Source: Diphasiastrum complanatum (Eukaryota; Streptophyta; Lycopodiopsida; Lycopodiales; Lycopodiaceae). From it: 64,000 bases of DNA. The DNA is taken from the NCBI GenBank assembly GCA_029204225.1, contig MU832075.1:1-64000 (forward strand), read 5' to 3'. Both the position numbers and the translations under genes were made by a program. Each line of letters begins with the position of its first letter. Position 1 is the stretch's first letter. Positions 51,128 to 62,410 of this stretch are shown here, in pieces. Under the pieces are notes generated by a model. It was not told where the DNA came from, searched no databases, and worked only from the letters and a program-made list of their open reading frames with translations.

Positions 51128-52470
51128 TCAACTCATGTCGTAATTTGTACAATTCATCAAGATGGTATTGATCAGTATTCTATTTCCCAAAGTGTCCTTT
51201 ATATGCTCTAAAGAGTGATGAACAAAATTATTTGATCTGTTAGGAAAGGGTTCAAAATCTTGACTATCAAGCCTCTTAATTGCAAGTGTTCTGACAAAAT
51301 TAATACAAATGAAACATGTATTATGTTGCGCTTTGTCTACGCCATTGACGTACAAATGCTTGATTAACCATTGTCGTTCGTTATTGGCATCTATCTTTTT
51401 CTGTAAACTAACAGTATTCCCTTGAATCCATTTTTTTTCTTTTTAATAAGTCAATAGCAGCAAGCCGACATAAATCGACATGTTACAAAACTGTATCATC
51501 ATCCATCATTGCACATTCAGGTAAAAGCTTCATAAGTTCAATCCAACTCTCATAAAGTTCGTTAGCCACACTATAAATACACGTACGTTGCAACATAATA
51601 TGATTAAGTCCTTTTTCTAATGATTTTTTGAGGTACATACTTCTAATTATATTGCACTCCGTTGTAAGTACATGATCAAATTTATCCAAAATAAACTTTT
51701 TGAAACGTTTTAGAAAAGCACAAGAACATGAAAACAGATTTTCAATCTCAAAATTGCAGAAAACATCATATGGAAAATACCATTCACTTTTGATATTTGG
51801 CATGTAAGACCAAGCAAACACAATATCATGAAAGGACTCATATATAAGGCCAAAGATCTGTAATAAGATGCAAGTGTAAAAGTGTCTCACATGAATTGTC
51901 CCAAACATTCTATTGCAATAACGTAAGTGTAAAAATATCTTTGCCTTGTCCTTGTGCATGCTGAGTTGTAGTCAATCAACCATATTCCTAGTAAGAGTTC
52001 TTCTGTCCAGAACCTGAGTCTTCCTGCGAGCCAATTAACCCCTATAAAAATTCAGTTTTTTAATTGGTAAATCCTCTTTTGCATAACTGCCTTGTCCCTC
52101 CTTACATTTGTAACTTGTAAACCTCTTTCTTTTTCCCATATTCTGTCCAAACACCACCGAGCTCGGATTATTTAGGTTGAAAGAACCGGGACTTTTATTA
52201 GAGTTTTGAAAGAATTTATCTTGGAGAGTGGAGGAACTTGGTCTTTTGAGTAGGTGTTCAATTTCTCTAATGCTTTCCGCATCACCAAGGTTGGCAAGTA
52301 GTTTAGTAGAGGGGCTTGTGGCTAACTCTATAGATGCATCAATCATGTGCTGGCGTATAAAGAGGGAAGTGAGGTGTGACTTGACAACGTCTCTGGTAGG
52401 CTTACGAAGCCAAAGGAAGAATGCATTCAACTGATTCACCAAGGAAAAACTTACTCAGATTGTTCATTAA
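51128..52470 (-). pseudogene. YIDD reverse-transcriptase element, copy 3 (central part)
   Basis: On the minus strand: [41 protein letters not shown] (52160), SYMPNIKSEWYFPYDVFCNF, YLKKSLEKGLNHIMLQR (51600), GVDKAQHNTCFIC and LAIKRLDSQDFEPFPN (51300). It corresponds to copy 1 segments 29672-28400. It stops before catalytic motif A, near 51165, and abuts a copia RNase H fragment at about 52473. Less mutated than copy 1 in the middle segment. Confidence 0.75.
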
Positions 52471-52475
52471 TATCG

Positions 52476-52747
52476 GTTTGAATCAATATGCTCTGACGAC
52501 ATTATTTTGTGATAATCAAAGTGCCATTGCTTTATCAGCCAACCCTAGACTTCATTCTAGGAGTAAGCACATTGAACTGAAGTATCATTTTGTCTAAAGC
52601 AAAGTTCTCAACAAAGAGGCCAGATTGCAGTACTGTAGAACGCAAGATATGACAACAAATATTTTTACCAAAGCATTAAGTTTGGAAGCACACAGAAGAT
52701 TGTGTGTAGAACTAAGTTTGAAGGTCAAGGCATTCAAGGATTCAGAT
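52476..52747 (+). pseudogene. Copia RNase H C-terminus
   Basis: [30 protein letters not shown], stop, then KVLNKEARLQYC, TTNIFTKALSLEAHRRLCVE. Ends KAFKDSD* just before the polypurine AAGAAGGAG (52749-52757) and the LTR. The family differs from copia-1. Confidence 0.85.
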
Positions 52748-52757
52748 TAAGAAGGAG

Positions 52758-53955
52758 TGTTGGATTATTCTTCTTCTTACTAATCGACTAATCGGTTTTA
52801 ATCCTCATCCATTGTTTATCCAGTTCTGCGAATTTTCTCATGTTTTTATACAGTTTGCAGAATTACAAGTGATTTTACACAGTCTGCAAAAATACATGAA
52901 GTTTGACAACAGTGTCGCATTTTTTTTCTCTACAATCCAGACAGTGTCGCCTGTTAGGAATCATGTGTAAAAGTGCAATGTTATCTTTTGCATTTTTCGC
53001 CTGTCAGGATTTGCAAGTAAAAATGCAGAGTCGCATTTTTTGCATTTTTCAAAGTGCCTCAAATGTTAAGAAAATGACTCTGAAAAATTGTGGAGCTACC
53101 CCAATATTAAGGAAATGAGATTTATCACACTGTCATCTTTTTCGCAAAAAGCCGACACTGTTGCCTGTAGCAGTTTTAGTTCATTTCTACAGAGTAACAG
53201 TTTTAGTTCATTTATGCAGGCAGACTGTTTACAGTCAATTTTCATCGCTTATCAGCAATCAATTTCTTTGAAAGAACTGTATGAATGCCAGCGGACACCA
53301 GCCAACTGGCAATCGCATTTGATGATCTAATTACTTAGTATAAATCAGATGTTCGTACATCTCTTTTCAAGTTCTGAAGCAATGAATCAACATTGTGAAT
53401 CGTGAAGGGGCTGAGTGTTATTACACGACGCTGCATGCGCTCTTATCAAGCAGATCATTCACAATCAAAAAGTATTGTTGTTAGCTCTTTATCAAGCTTT
53501 CAAGCTTGAACTCTCTTGAGCATTTTAGCTCAATCTTTTAGAAATTTATTTTAGAGTTGCTATTGCGCTACTGCTTTTATCAGTAGAGCTGCTTATTATC
53601 AGACTTATTTTCAGTTACTCATAGACAACTTAGAGTGCGCAGTTTCTATCCGCTATTGTTTTGTGCTCATTAGCATCTGATTTTGTTTTTCTAAATCAAT
53701 ACTATCTTCTTATTGCATTCAGTATATGTCAGAATGCATGCATCTCTGTATTGCTTTTGTAACTGATAAAAATTGTCTGAGAATTCAATACTTTATGTTT
53801 GGCTACGTAATCACTTAGTATCTAGCGATTTCAAAACTAGTTGCTAAAGATTGAACGTGATTTTCATCACTACTGCTTTGTCTAATTTTGATAGGCGTAG
53901 TCATGCATTGGAAGTAGGAAGTTTTCGCATTACATTATCTATCCTATTTTCAACA
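52758..53955 (+). mobile_element. 3' LTR of a second copia family (plus orientation)
   Basis: Starts TGTTGGATTATTC and ends TTTTCAACA. Homologous in inverted orientation to 55179-55952, but about 420 bp longer because of repeats of TTTGCATTTTTCGC-like and CAGTTTGCAGAA-like words at 52830-53060. TATA-like GTATAAAT at 53339. Confidence 0.85.
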
Positions 53956-54860
53956 CCAAGAACATATCTTATTGTACTATAAGGCGTATAGGAGTGAAAA
54001 TGCTCACAATGATTGGTCATATTTTGAGTAGCTCAAGAATCCAGAAACCAAGAATTATCCAATAGTAATTTTTGATCTTAAACCATAAATGCTCCTTCGT
54101 CCATGTCATTGTCGAGAGGTGTTGTGACTGCATTCGCCTGTTGATCTGGTTGCTTGCTGGCATTCTTAGCTTTGAGAAGCTTGCAATCCTGGATCTCATT
54201 ATTAGTTCGCTTGCAATACTTACTGAACATCTTCTTCTTCAATTGTGGATTTTGACTTTGAGTCGGTTTCTGATTTGATGGGACTGTTTAGAGCTTTTAT
54301 TCTTCTGCGTTTTGAGCCTTTGTTGACATGTAGAGCTTGAGATGATGAAGTCGATGAAGCGTCTTGACTTCTTTGATTATCTTCTTGTAGCAACATAGTG
54401 ATAACTCTGGTAAGAGTTACATCTGAGTGTTTCATTATGGTCATCATCCAGTTCTCATATGTAGAGGGCAAGCTTGAAAGCAACGTCATAATTGTGTCTT
54501 GATCATTTATGACTGATCCGACAGTGGCCATCTATTGCAAGAGATGCTTAAACTAGTTAACGTGATTCTGAATTGAATCACCATTTGACATCTTGAGAGT
54601 GAAAAAAAAATTTCGTAGATGTAACTTAGAAGCTACATCCTTCACATCATATAGTGAGCTCAGAATGTCCCATACTTGTTTTGAAGTTTGAGCTTCATAT
54701 ATCTTGCCAAACTGAGTGTCTACTATATTGAGAATAATAAGCGCGAAAGCTTTACCATCCTTCGACTTCCAATTTGACTCGGCTGTGTCATCTTCAGGCT
54801 TCTCCTCTATACTTGTGACAACATCCCACAACTCATTGACGATTAGCAAGCTCTTCATCT
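53956..54860 (-). pseudogene. Gag and protease start of the same family (minus orientation)
   Basis: MKSLLIVNELWDVVTSIEEK ... QTSKQVWDILSSLYDV (UBN2-type Gag), after a shift LLSSLPSTYENWMM and a basic linker, then a degenerate zinc-knuckle region. The protease motif appears as FLDS*ATQNM: Gly of the DSGAT motif has become a stop. Cut at 53956 by the end of the plus-strand LTR. Confidence 0.8.
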
Positions 54861-55178
54861 TAAATTTTCACAAGTAGTAATTGGATCCAATTAGCTGGGC
54901 TGTGATAAGACTGGCTTTACTCTGAGAACCCATCTAGACCTTTAGTCTGTCGATATATTGATGACATTAAGAGAGAGATATCGTGTTGCGCTACAATTGG
55001 AAATCAACTGTCTGATACTGAAATTTGATACCACAAATTGAAGAATATGCTATTGTGAAAAGTATCAAATGATATCAATTTGATATCGCGAAAGATATCA
55101 AGTATTAGAGCTCTGATATAACATATCGCTCTGATATCATGAAGGTAATGGCATATTAAATAATCTGCTCTGATAGCA

Positions 55179-55952
55179 TGTTGGAAAGAGGTGATAATAC
55201 AATAACGACAAGTTGAAGCTTGTGAACGACTTATCAAGTGCAGTGGAATGAGCCTGCTTTCCTAAAGCATGACTACGCCTATCAATTTGAACAAAACATA
55301 ATGACAAGAGTCACGTTCAATCTTTATACAATTAACTTTAAGATCATCAGAGCTAAAGTAATTACGTAGCCAAACAATGAAGAATTGAATTATCAAACAA
55401 AAGCAATATGAGATCACAGAGATTTTGACATGATACTGAACGCAATAAAAGATAGATTGATTCAGCAAAATGATGAGCACAAGACAATTGCGGATAGAAA
55501 CTGCGTACTCTAAGCTATTTCTGAAAAAAACTGTATGATTTGCACTTCCGTTGATAAGCGGTAAGCGCTAATAGCAAAACTCTATTAGAACTCTAAAGAA
55601 CTGAGCTAGAATGTTCAAGAGTGTTCAAGCTTGAAAGCTTGAGAGAGCTGCTAAATTCTACTTCAATGCATTACATGAATGAATAAATAATAGACATATA
55701 ATCAGCTATTTATACTAAGCAAAAATGGGCATCTAGTAGGACAGCTAATTAGGTCATAGATCATAATGACCAGTTGGTTGTAGTGAGCTGGCATCCGTAC
55801 TTCCTGGAAATTCACTTGTGGAATCCCCTTGTGAGCGCTTTCCATGTACTTCTGCAAACTATGTAGAAACATGCATAAAACTACAGAGCTTGGTAATAAG
55901 TGGATGAAGAATAAAAGATTGATTAGTCAATAATTAGGAGAATAATCCAACA
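55179..55952 (-). mobile_element. 5' LTR of the minus-strand copia element
   Basis: 774 bp, TGTTGGATTATTC to TTTCCAACA on the minus strand. Followed by TGCTATCAGAGCAG (55178-55165) as primer site. Contains a TATA box TATAAATAG and a TCAAGCTTTCAAGCTTGA palindrome also found in the plus copy. Confidence 0.88.
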
Positions 55953-56039
55953 GGAAAGACCACTAATTTACCGAAATTTGCCCGATTGTCATCGACGCAA
56001 TTCACCAAAAATCAGTCCACACCTTTTATGTGCAATCAT

Positions 56040-56330
56040 TACAAAGATGGTTGAGGCTAGTCGCATAGATTAGGGGCACAAACTCCAAGCAGTTCTATGG
56101 GCTTTCTTGACCACATATAAAGCTAGTACAGGCCAAACACCCTTCTAGATAGTATATGGTCAAGCAGTAATCATGCCAGTCGAGTTCGTTATACCCAGTC
56201 TCAGATTAGCAATGCACTGCTAGAGACTAGGTGATGATCATTCACCCTCCTTCTAGGCACCAATCCCTATTCTAAAGCCTTTGAACTTGGCAAGACTCCA
56301 AGAAATGAAATATAAGCAGCCAACCAAGGA
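56040..56330 (+). pseudogene. Ty3/gypsy integrase fragment
   Basis: Reads LWAFLTTYKASTGQTPF, stop, IVYGQAVIMPVEFVIPSLRL, typical of the gypsy integrase C-terminal region. Followed at 56360-56430 by three roughly 20-bp repeats of AGGCGAATGTTTTAG. Confidence 0.8.
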
Positions 56331-56515
56331 AAAATCATAGTGAGCAAATAGTTTTGCTAGCTGGCAAATGTTTTAGCCCATAGGCGAATGTTTTAGTTCA
56401 TAGGCAAATGTTTCAGCCTGTAGGCGACCGCTTTCTCCATAGATGAGCATTCTAGCTGCCATCTAGCAAGTATTTCTTAGTGAGTATTTTCCTCTGAAAG
56501 CTAGCTATTCCCAAG

Positions 56516-57871
56516 TGTGAAAATTTGCCAAAAATTGGCAAATCTAGCTTGATCAAAAACCTAGTATAATGTAAATTTTGTACATAAGTGGATTACACAC
56601 ATGTGAGGCCAAGATGCCATGTGGCAATTGTGAAAAATGCAAAAATAAGCTTGGTAGAGGCCAGAAATCATGTATATAGGATGATTACACATGTGTGGAG
56701 CTTGTTCCCACATGTGAAAATAGTGTACTTGTCATGTACCATAATCATATAGTTTGTACATATGATTTAATTCAAGTTCTAGTGGCTAAAAAGGCCAAAA
56801 ACTAGTTTTCTAGACATATGACACATGGCATCAATCTATTGATTGAATGAGCCACATCCTTTGGTTAGGTGTCATATCACATGTGTAGAGGACAACTCAC
56901 ATGTGTGGAATAAGCTGAAGTAGGTGAATTTTGACTTCTAGAAGATTTCCAAGTAGATCTCCATATAGAAGGAAAATGGACCAAAAGTGCTCATTTTGTC
57001 CAAGTGTCAGTTTTGCATGATGAATCATCATATGACAAAGCACCTTCACACATGTGGGATCAGAGGGATGATCAGTACCACGAGCTCTAACTTATTGTAT
57101 ATATAGAGCCACATTTGGCCATAATCAATGTGAGACACCAATCTTGGTTTTGAAAGCAATTTTGAGTGATTCTCTCCATTTGTCTACATTTGTTTTGATT
57201 GTTTTGAGGTTCTATCAATGTGTACTTGATTTTCAGGTTGGAGTACGTACCTTGACAGGGTTTCACACGTGTGAAACCAACAAGTACATTTACCTTCAAT
57301 AAATGATTGTTCTTGTTTGGATTTTATGTCTAGAATTGATCTAGATTGTTCTTAATCTTATGTAGATTGATAGATCAAGTAAATCTAACATCCAATCCCT
57401 CTTGAGGATCAGATTAGGATCCACTCTTGGTCCTTTTTGTACTTTTTTCACAGCAATCCACTCCTAATGTAGGTTAGGTCAAGTCCATAGGGTTGGTCAT
57501 GTCATTTTGGTAGTGATTCCTAGTTTATAGGACCTAAATCCTAAATTTAAGGAGAAAATTTTTGGAGCTCATTGTCAATCTCAAGCTAGTTCACTATGTA
57601 CATTGAGTTTTTGTGATCCAAATGAAACCAAATCAATTTCTACTTGTTTCTCAGGTTGAAGGCCGTATCACAGTCTGTATTGCACACATGTGGGCTCGGA
57701 TTTCAATGTTGATCAATGATTTTGATTGTTAATGCTTGTTGTTTGTCAAATTGCCAATCTAGATCAACTTTTTTTTGTCTAGTTTTTTGACAGATTGTTA
57801 AGCAAGCATCCAATCACTCTTGTGGATCTTTTGTAGATCCATTTATGTTCCTAAAGTACAGTACTTTCACA
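56516..57871 (+). repeat. 5' LTR of family B, holding a nested solo LTR
   Basis: Starts TGTGAAAATTTGCC and ends TACTTTCACA. Net length without the nested LTR is about 527 bp. Followed by TGGTATCAGAGCC. Confidence 0.88.
56629..57452 (+). mobile_element. Solo LTR, family A, with GCAAT target duplication
   Basis: 824 bp, TGTGAAAAATGC to CTTTTTTCACA. GCAAT at 56624-56628 and 57453-57457. The intact family B LTR at 61115 reads straight through as GTGGCAATCCACTCC, which confirms the insertion point. Confidence 0.95.
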
Positions 57872-57884
57872 TGGTATCAGAGCC
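57872..57884 (+). other. Primer-binding site of family B
   Basis: TGGTATCAGAGCC, matching the initiator tRNA-Met 3' end, immediately after the LTR. Confidence 0.9.
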
Positions 57885-58319
57885 AAGTACAAGAGCATAA
57901 GCCATTGATCTAATGCAAATCCATTTTTAGCAAGTTTTGGTGCTAAAAACTAGTATTGAGAGGGCAAGCTAGAATCTTGATTTTGGTGAGGAGATTTGAT
58001 CCCAAACTTGGTAGGGGTCCAAATCCGTACTATCCACATGTGTGGCACGTCTGAACCTGCATTTAATGCATGATATTCATTTGATCCAAAGAAGTTCAAT
58101 TTGTGAGCTTTTGATGTAATTTTTGGTCGAAATCTTAAAATAAGCTACCAAGATTGAGTGCCATTGATCAGATTTGACATAGGGTCATGAGATCTAATTA
58201 ATCTAGGCTGAAATCAGGTCCTCTAAACTTTTTTTTTACAGGTCTTGAAAGTACAAAAAGTGTGAGGGAGATTTAGTCAGGTTATTGTCCAAAAATAGCC
58301 AAAATTGACAAGATTTGAT

Positions 58320-58580
58320 TGTAAGTAGATTTCACATCATCTTATCTTCATTCCAACTTTGTAAAGGAGTGCTAGAACTGAGATTATAAGTCTATTTGTT
58401 GGATTAGAAATCTAATTTGAGTGAAACACTACAAGAGAGAGACCTTATTTGTTTGAAAGTAGTTTTCACTTCATCTTATCTTCATTCCAGCTTTGTGAGG
58501 GAGTGATAGAACTGTGATTATAAGTCCATTTGTTGGATTAGAAATCAAATTTGAGTGTAACACTACAAGTGTGATACCTT
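58320..58580 (+). repeat. Tandem duplication in the family B leader, about 134 bp
   Basis: CATCTTATCTTCATTCCA at 58338 and 58472, and TTGTTGGATTAGAAATC in both units. copia-1 has a single copy of this leader segment. Confidence 0.7.
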
Positions 58581-58634
58581 TGTGAGTTTCAAGTCAATCA
58601 AATCTATTTCTTGTTTGTAGAAGTCACTAGTAAG

Positions 58635-59490
58635 ATGGGATCTGCTGGAGCATTCCTTCTAGAAGCTAGTGAGAGATTGAATTCTACAAATTATGCTTTT
58701 TGGAAGGTTAGGATGGAGTCACTCTTGGTGCTCCAAGACCTTTATGAGTTCTTGATTGAAGATGACGATGAACCTCTAGGTGCACATGAGTTAGCTAGAT
58801 ACAAGAAGAGATCTAGGCTTGCACTTCATTGTGTGAAGATGAATGTGAGCAATGATTTGTTGAGAGAAGTATCAGTATGTACTAGTGCTAAAGAGGCTTG
58901 GGAGTCTTTAAAATCAATCTATGAATCTAGTAACACTTCAATCAAGAGTACTCATGCTTAGAAATCAAATTTTGCAAAGCATGAGGAGAAGTGAGGAGAG
59001 TGCACAGGATTATGTACTTAAAATCAAGTCTCTAAATAGGGATTTGGCTTCCATTGGAGAGAAGATTCATGATGGAGGGCTTGTACAAATCGTCCTTAAT
59101 GGTCTAGGAGATGACTTTGCAAATTTGGTCCAAAGTTTTGCCATCCAAGACACTTTGCCAACTATAGGAAAACTTCACAGTGTATTAGTGGCTGAAGAGT
59201 GTAGGATGCTCCATGCAAATTCTAGGATGAGTTCCTTGTCTTTGTAGGATGGTGATGAGAAAGCCAATTTCTCATTCAAGTAAAAAAAGAAGACCAATGG
59301 AAAGAAGAAGCATCCAAAGGAGGCCAAAGAAGAGGATGATGCATCAAGCTCAAAAAACAAGTCAAAGCAAAAATGCTTCTTTTTGTGGAAAGAAGGGGCA
59401 TTATGCATCTGAATGCTACAAGAGGCTAAGAGCACAAGTGGAGGACAACAAACAAGGAAACCTTGCAAAGGAGGAGGAGGAGGATTAAGT
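58635..59490 (+). pseudogene. Family B Gag (frameshifts and stops)
   Basis: MGSAGAFLLEASERLNSTNY, close to copia-1 Gag throughout (KKRSRLALHCVKMNVSNDLL). A short insertion near 58938 shifts the frame to the one carrying VLMLRNQILQSMRRSEESAQ, then SLSL*. A second stop follows at about 59281, and the zinc knuckle lies in a shifted frame (FCGKKGHYASEC). The start was chosen by alignment with copia-1. A plus-strand ATG at 58611 is also in frame. Confidence 0.85.
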
Positions 59491-59499
59491 AGATGTATT

Positions 59500-60190
59500 C
59501 TTGATGGCATCTACATCCTCACCAACAAGCAATAGCAATTCAAGAGACAATTGGTGGATCCACAGTGGGGCTAGCTCCCACATGTCTTGTGAAAAGGACT
59601 TTTTTTCAACCTTACACTCTTTCAATGATGCTAAAAAGTTTGTCTTTACTAGAAATGATGAAGAGTGTAGGATAGATGGTGTTGACACCATCTCTTTGTA
59701 TCTAGAATCCTCAAAATGCATGGATCTAGAAAATGTCCTTTATGTACCATCAATCACCAAGAATATGCTTAGTGTTGGTCTACTCTTAGAAAGTGGTTTG
59801 GATATCCACTTTAAGCATGGTGTTTGCTTCATCTTGAAGAATGATGTTTGCATTGCAAAGGGATTTGAACATGGAAGATTGTTTAAGTTGGAAGCTAGTG
59901 TTGCTTTTGAAAGAATGAGCTTGGCAAAGGAGGAGATCACTCAAGAGGAGATCTTGGCAAAGTGTGATCTTGCTTGCATTGAGGAGGAGCATCAAAAGGA
60001 GGAAGATGTTGAGGATCAGCCTCAAATCATGAGAGTTCCAAGGGAGTCCTCAATGACAATGGCCGAGTCATCAAATTGCATGCAAATTGTCCATTCAAGT
60101 GTGCATCTTGCAAGGGTGGTGAGCATTGAGAGTCTACTATCTTTGAATACTTTTTGGAAAGTAGTAGTAGACATGAGGTGGCTTGTTTAT
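59500..60190 (+). pseudogene. Family B protease region with active-site Asp to His
   Basis: NWWIHSGASSHMSCEKDFFS: the catalytic Asp of the DSGA motif is His. Continues VLYVPSITKNMLSVGLLLES and KGFEHGRLFKLEASVAFE, then jumps to an acidic linker (EEEHQKEEDVEDQPQ), with the pre-integrase and integrase core missing. Stops at 60199. Confidence 0.85.
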
Positions 60191-60640
60191 TACCTTTAAG
60201 ATTCATGGTGTTTATTACTTTGTATGACAAGACAATGAAATGGGATGCTTTGAAATCTACATTTGTTGTTGATAAAGCAATTTTATTGGATAACTATTTT
60301 TGTAATAATTTGAATAGAGTCATAAAAGATGAAACATCATTTGCTTTGGAGATCCTTGTGTCCACATGCTTTGTGCATGATCATTCCAATGTAAGGACCA
60401 AAGATTATCCTATTTCAATGATAGGAATAATGGTAGTCTTTTGCTCTTCAAGTAGAGATTGTAGAATCTACTTGTTTTCAACCAAAGAATTTGCCAATGG
60501 TGGAAATGTGATCTTTCAAGAGTGGAAGATTTGTAAACTTGAAAAAGCACCTTTGGATCAACACCTTATTCAATTCATTGATGTTCTGGAGTCAAGTCAA
60601 GTGGAGGATCAAGCTCAAGACCCGAGGACTCCATGAAGAA
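60154..60640 (+). pseudogene. Degenerate integrase-C/linker-like region of family B
   Basis: Open for 160 codons. The second half (ILVSTCFVHDHSNVRTKD, CRIYLFSTKEFANGGNVIFQ) looks like the FGSTC...GY...VIF part of a different copia integrase C-terminus. The end (VEDQAQDPRTP) matches the copia-1 linker. The first half is unrecognised and could be captured DNA. Confidence 0.5.
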
Positions 60641-61004
60641 TCTTGAGTATCAAGATGGAGCCATCGAGGCTCAATCATATGGATCAAGCAAGGCAAGTTG
60701 TCTTTGGCAACATTATTTATGCACTTAGCATTTTAATTGATGTATCTTCAAGTGCACAAAATGCCTTGGAATCCATGGCTTGGCATGATGTTTAGTTTTG
60801 AGTGTCTTACATGTATATAGACACATTTATGGAACATCTTGTAAGGGATCCTCTAAGAGGTGGTGAAAGATCCTTCATGGACATCATTCTCTATTGGAGT
60901 CTCAAAAGTTCCTGGTTTGTAGCTGGATTTTTTAGACACTTCTAAAAGCTTTCATTCATCTATCAAGAGAGTTGTAAATAGATCAAGCTAAATTTGAGGA
61001 GGAG

Positions 61005-61405
61005 TGTGAAGAACTGCCAAAAATTGGCAAATCTAGCTTGATCAAAAACCATGTAGTATAATGTAAATTTTGTACATAAGTGGATTCCACACATGTGAGG
61101 CCAAGATGCCACGTGGCAATCCACTCCTAATATAGGTTAGGTCAAGTCCATAGGGTTGATCATGTCATTTTGGTAGTGATTCCTACTCTATAGGACCTAA
61201 TTCCTAGATTTAAGGAGAAAACTTTTGGAGCTCATTGGCAATCTCAAGATAGTTCACTATGTACATTGAGTTTTTGTGATCCAAATGAAACCAAGTCAAT
61301 TTCTACTTGTTTCTCAGGTTGAAGGCCATACCACAGCCTGTAGTACACACATGTGGGCTCGGATTTCAATGTTGATCAATGCTTTTGATTGTTAATGCTT
61401 GTTCT
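61005..61405 (+). repeat. 3' LTR of family B (interrupted)
   Basis: Starts TGTGAAGAACTGCC after AATTTGAGGAGGAG. Colinear with 56516-56623 and 57458 onward, cut at 61405 by a family C LTR. The remainder is presumably beyond the right edge. Confidence 0.88.
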
Positions 61406-62139
61406 TGTTGATTTCACACGTGTGGATTGTCCACAACATGTACTTGTGATCTCCTAAGGTGTGTAGATGCACCAAGATCAAGACTAGATTGAGATTCAAG
61501 ATCAATCTTGGATCCTATGGCAAAAACACACTACTATATGCATTCAATCACTTCCAACTCTCACTCACACGTGTGGGAAGTATTCAAGAATTATTCTAAG
61601 TAAAAACAAGCTGCTCTCCTCGAGTAGAGAGAGAAAAAGCATCATGAGCTCTCGGGTAGAGAGAGAAAGCCATAAATCCAATAACGCTCAAAATCCACAA
61701 TCACCAAATCAATTAGATCCAAAATGAGGAGTACAATGATACTAGTAGATCCACGAGCTACCACTATGCTTAACTATGATTGGACCACACTTTGTCACCT
61801 CTTAATCCTATTGGACCATTGATCCATGCACCTCTTAATTCTATTGGACTATATTCAAGCACACCTCAAATTCCTATTGGACCACACATGGTTCCACCTC
61901 TAAATCCTATTGGACCTCTTAGAATTCATCAAACAAAGGCATTACACTTGTCTACACTCTAATTGGCACGAGTTTAGCCTCTTACTCTATTTTGGCTCAA
62001 TAGTGGCATTACAAGTGGAAATGCATAATTTGCCATCTATGCCAAATTTGTTCCTATCAACATCCTACACCTAGATACTTGATGTAAAAAACATAAGACC
62101 CCCATATCTAACATAGATAATCTTTTTCAATTCTTCACA
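61406..62139 (-). mobile_element. 3' LTR of a family C copia element (minus)
   Basis: On the minus strand TGTGAAGAATTG to AAATCAACA. 734 bp, homologous to the solo LTR at 49733-50586. Preceded on the minus strand by polypurine AGGAGGAT (about 62147-62140) and RNase H coding. Inside, on the plus strand, CCTATTGGAC recurs four to five times. Confidence 0.9.
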
Positions 62140-62157
62140 ATCCTCCTAAAAAATTAT

Positions 62158-62410
62158 CTATGAAGATTTGAGCATTGATCTTGATATAACTCCAAGATTA
62201 GATCTATGCTTGATGAAAGCACTTTTGCTCAAAGGCTTGGTGAGTAGATCGGCAATACAAGAGGACGAGTTGACATGCTTCAAATAGATTTCTCCTCCAA
62301 TAAGCTTTTCTCTCACAAAACGTTGTGCCACTTCTATGTGCTTGCTTCTTGCATGAAATATGGGATTATTGGCAAGAGCTTGGGCCGAGATGTTATCACA
62401 CTTGATCATT
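62158..62410 (-). pseudogene. Family C copia RNase H C-terminus
   Basis: MIKCDNISAQALANNPIFHA, RSKHIEVAQRFVREKLIGGE, SSSCIADLLTKPLSKSAFIK, ending SMLKSS*. Intact to its natural stop but truncated upstream at about 62410, where it meets an inverted family C LTR. Confidence 0.88.

Larger units (their letters stand above)
56516..61405 (+). mobile_element. Non-autonomous copia element of family B (RT lost)
   Basis: 5' LTR 56516-57871, primer site 57872, gag and partial protease, a degenerate central region, polypurine tract 60990-61004, 3' LTR from 61005, interrupted at 61406 by family C. No RT or RNase H coding is left between 60640 and 61000, and most of integrase is gone, so any mobility would depend on proteins supplied by relatives such as copia-1. 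Confidence 0.85.
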
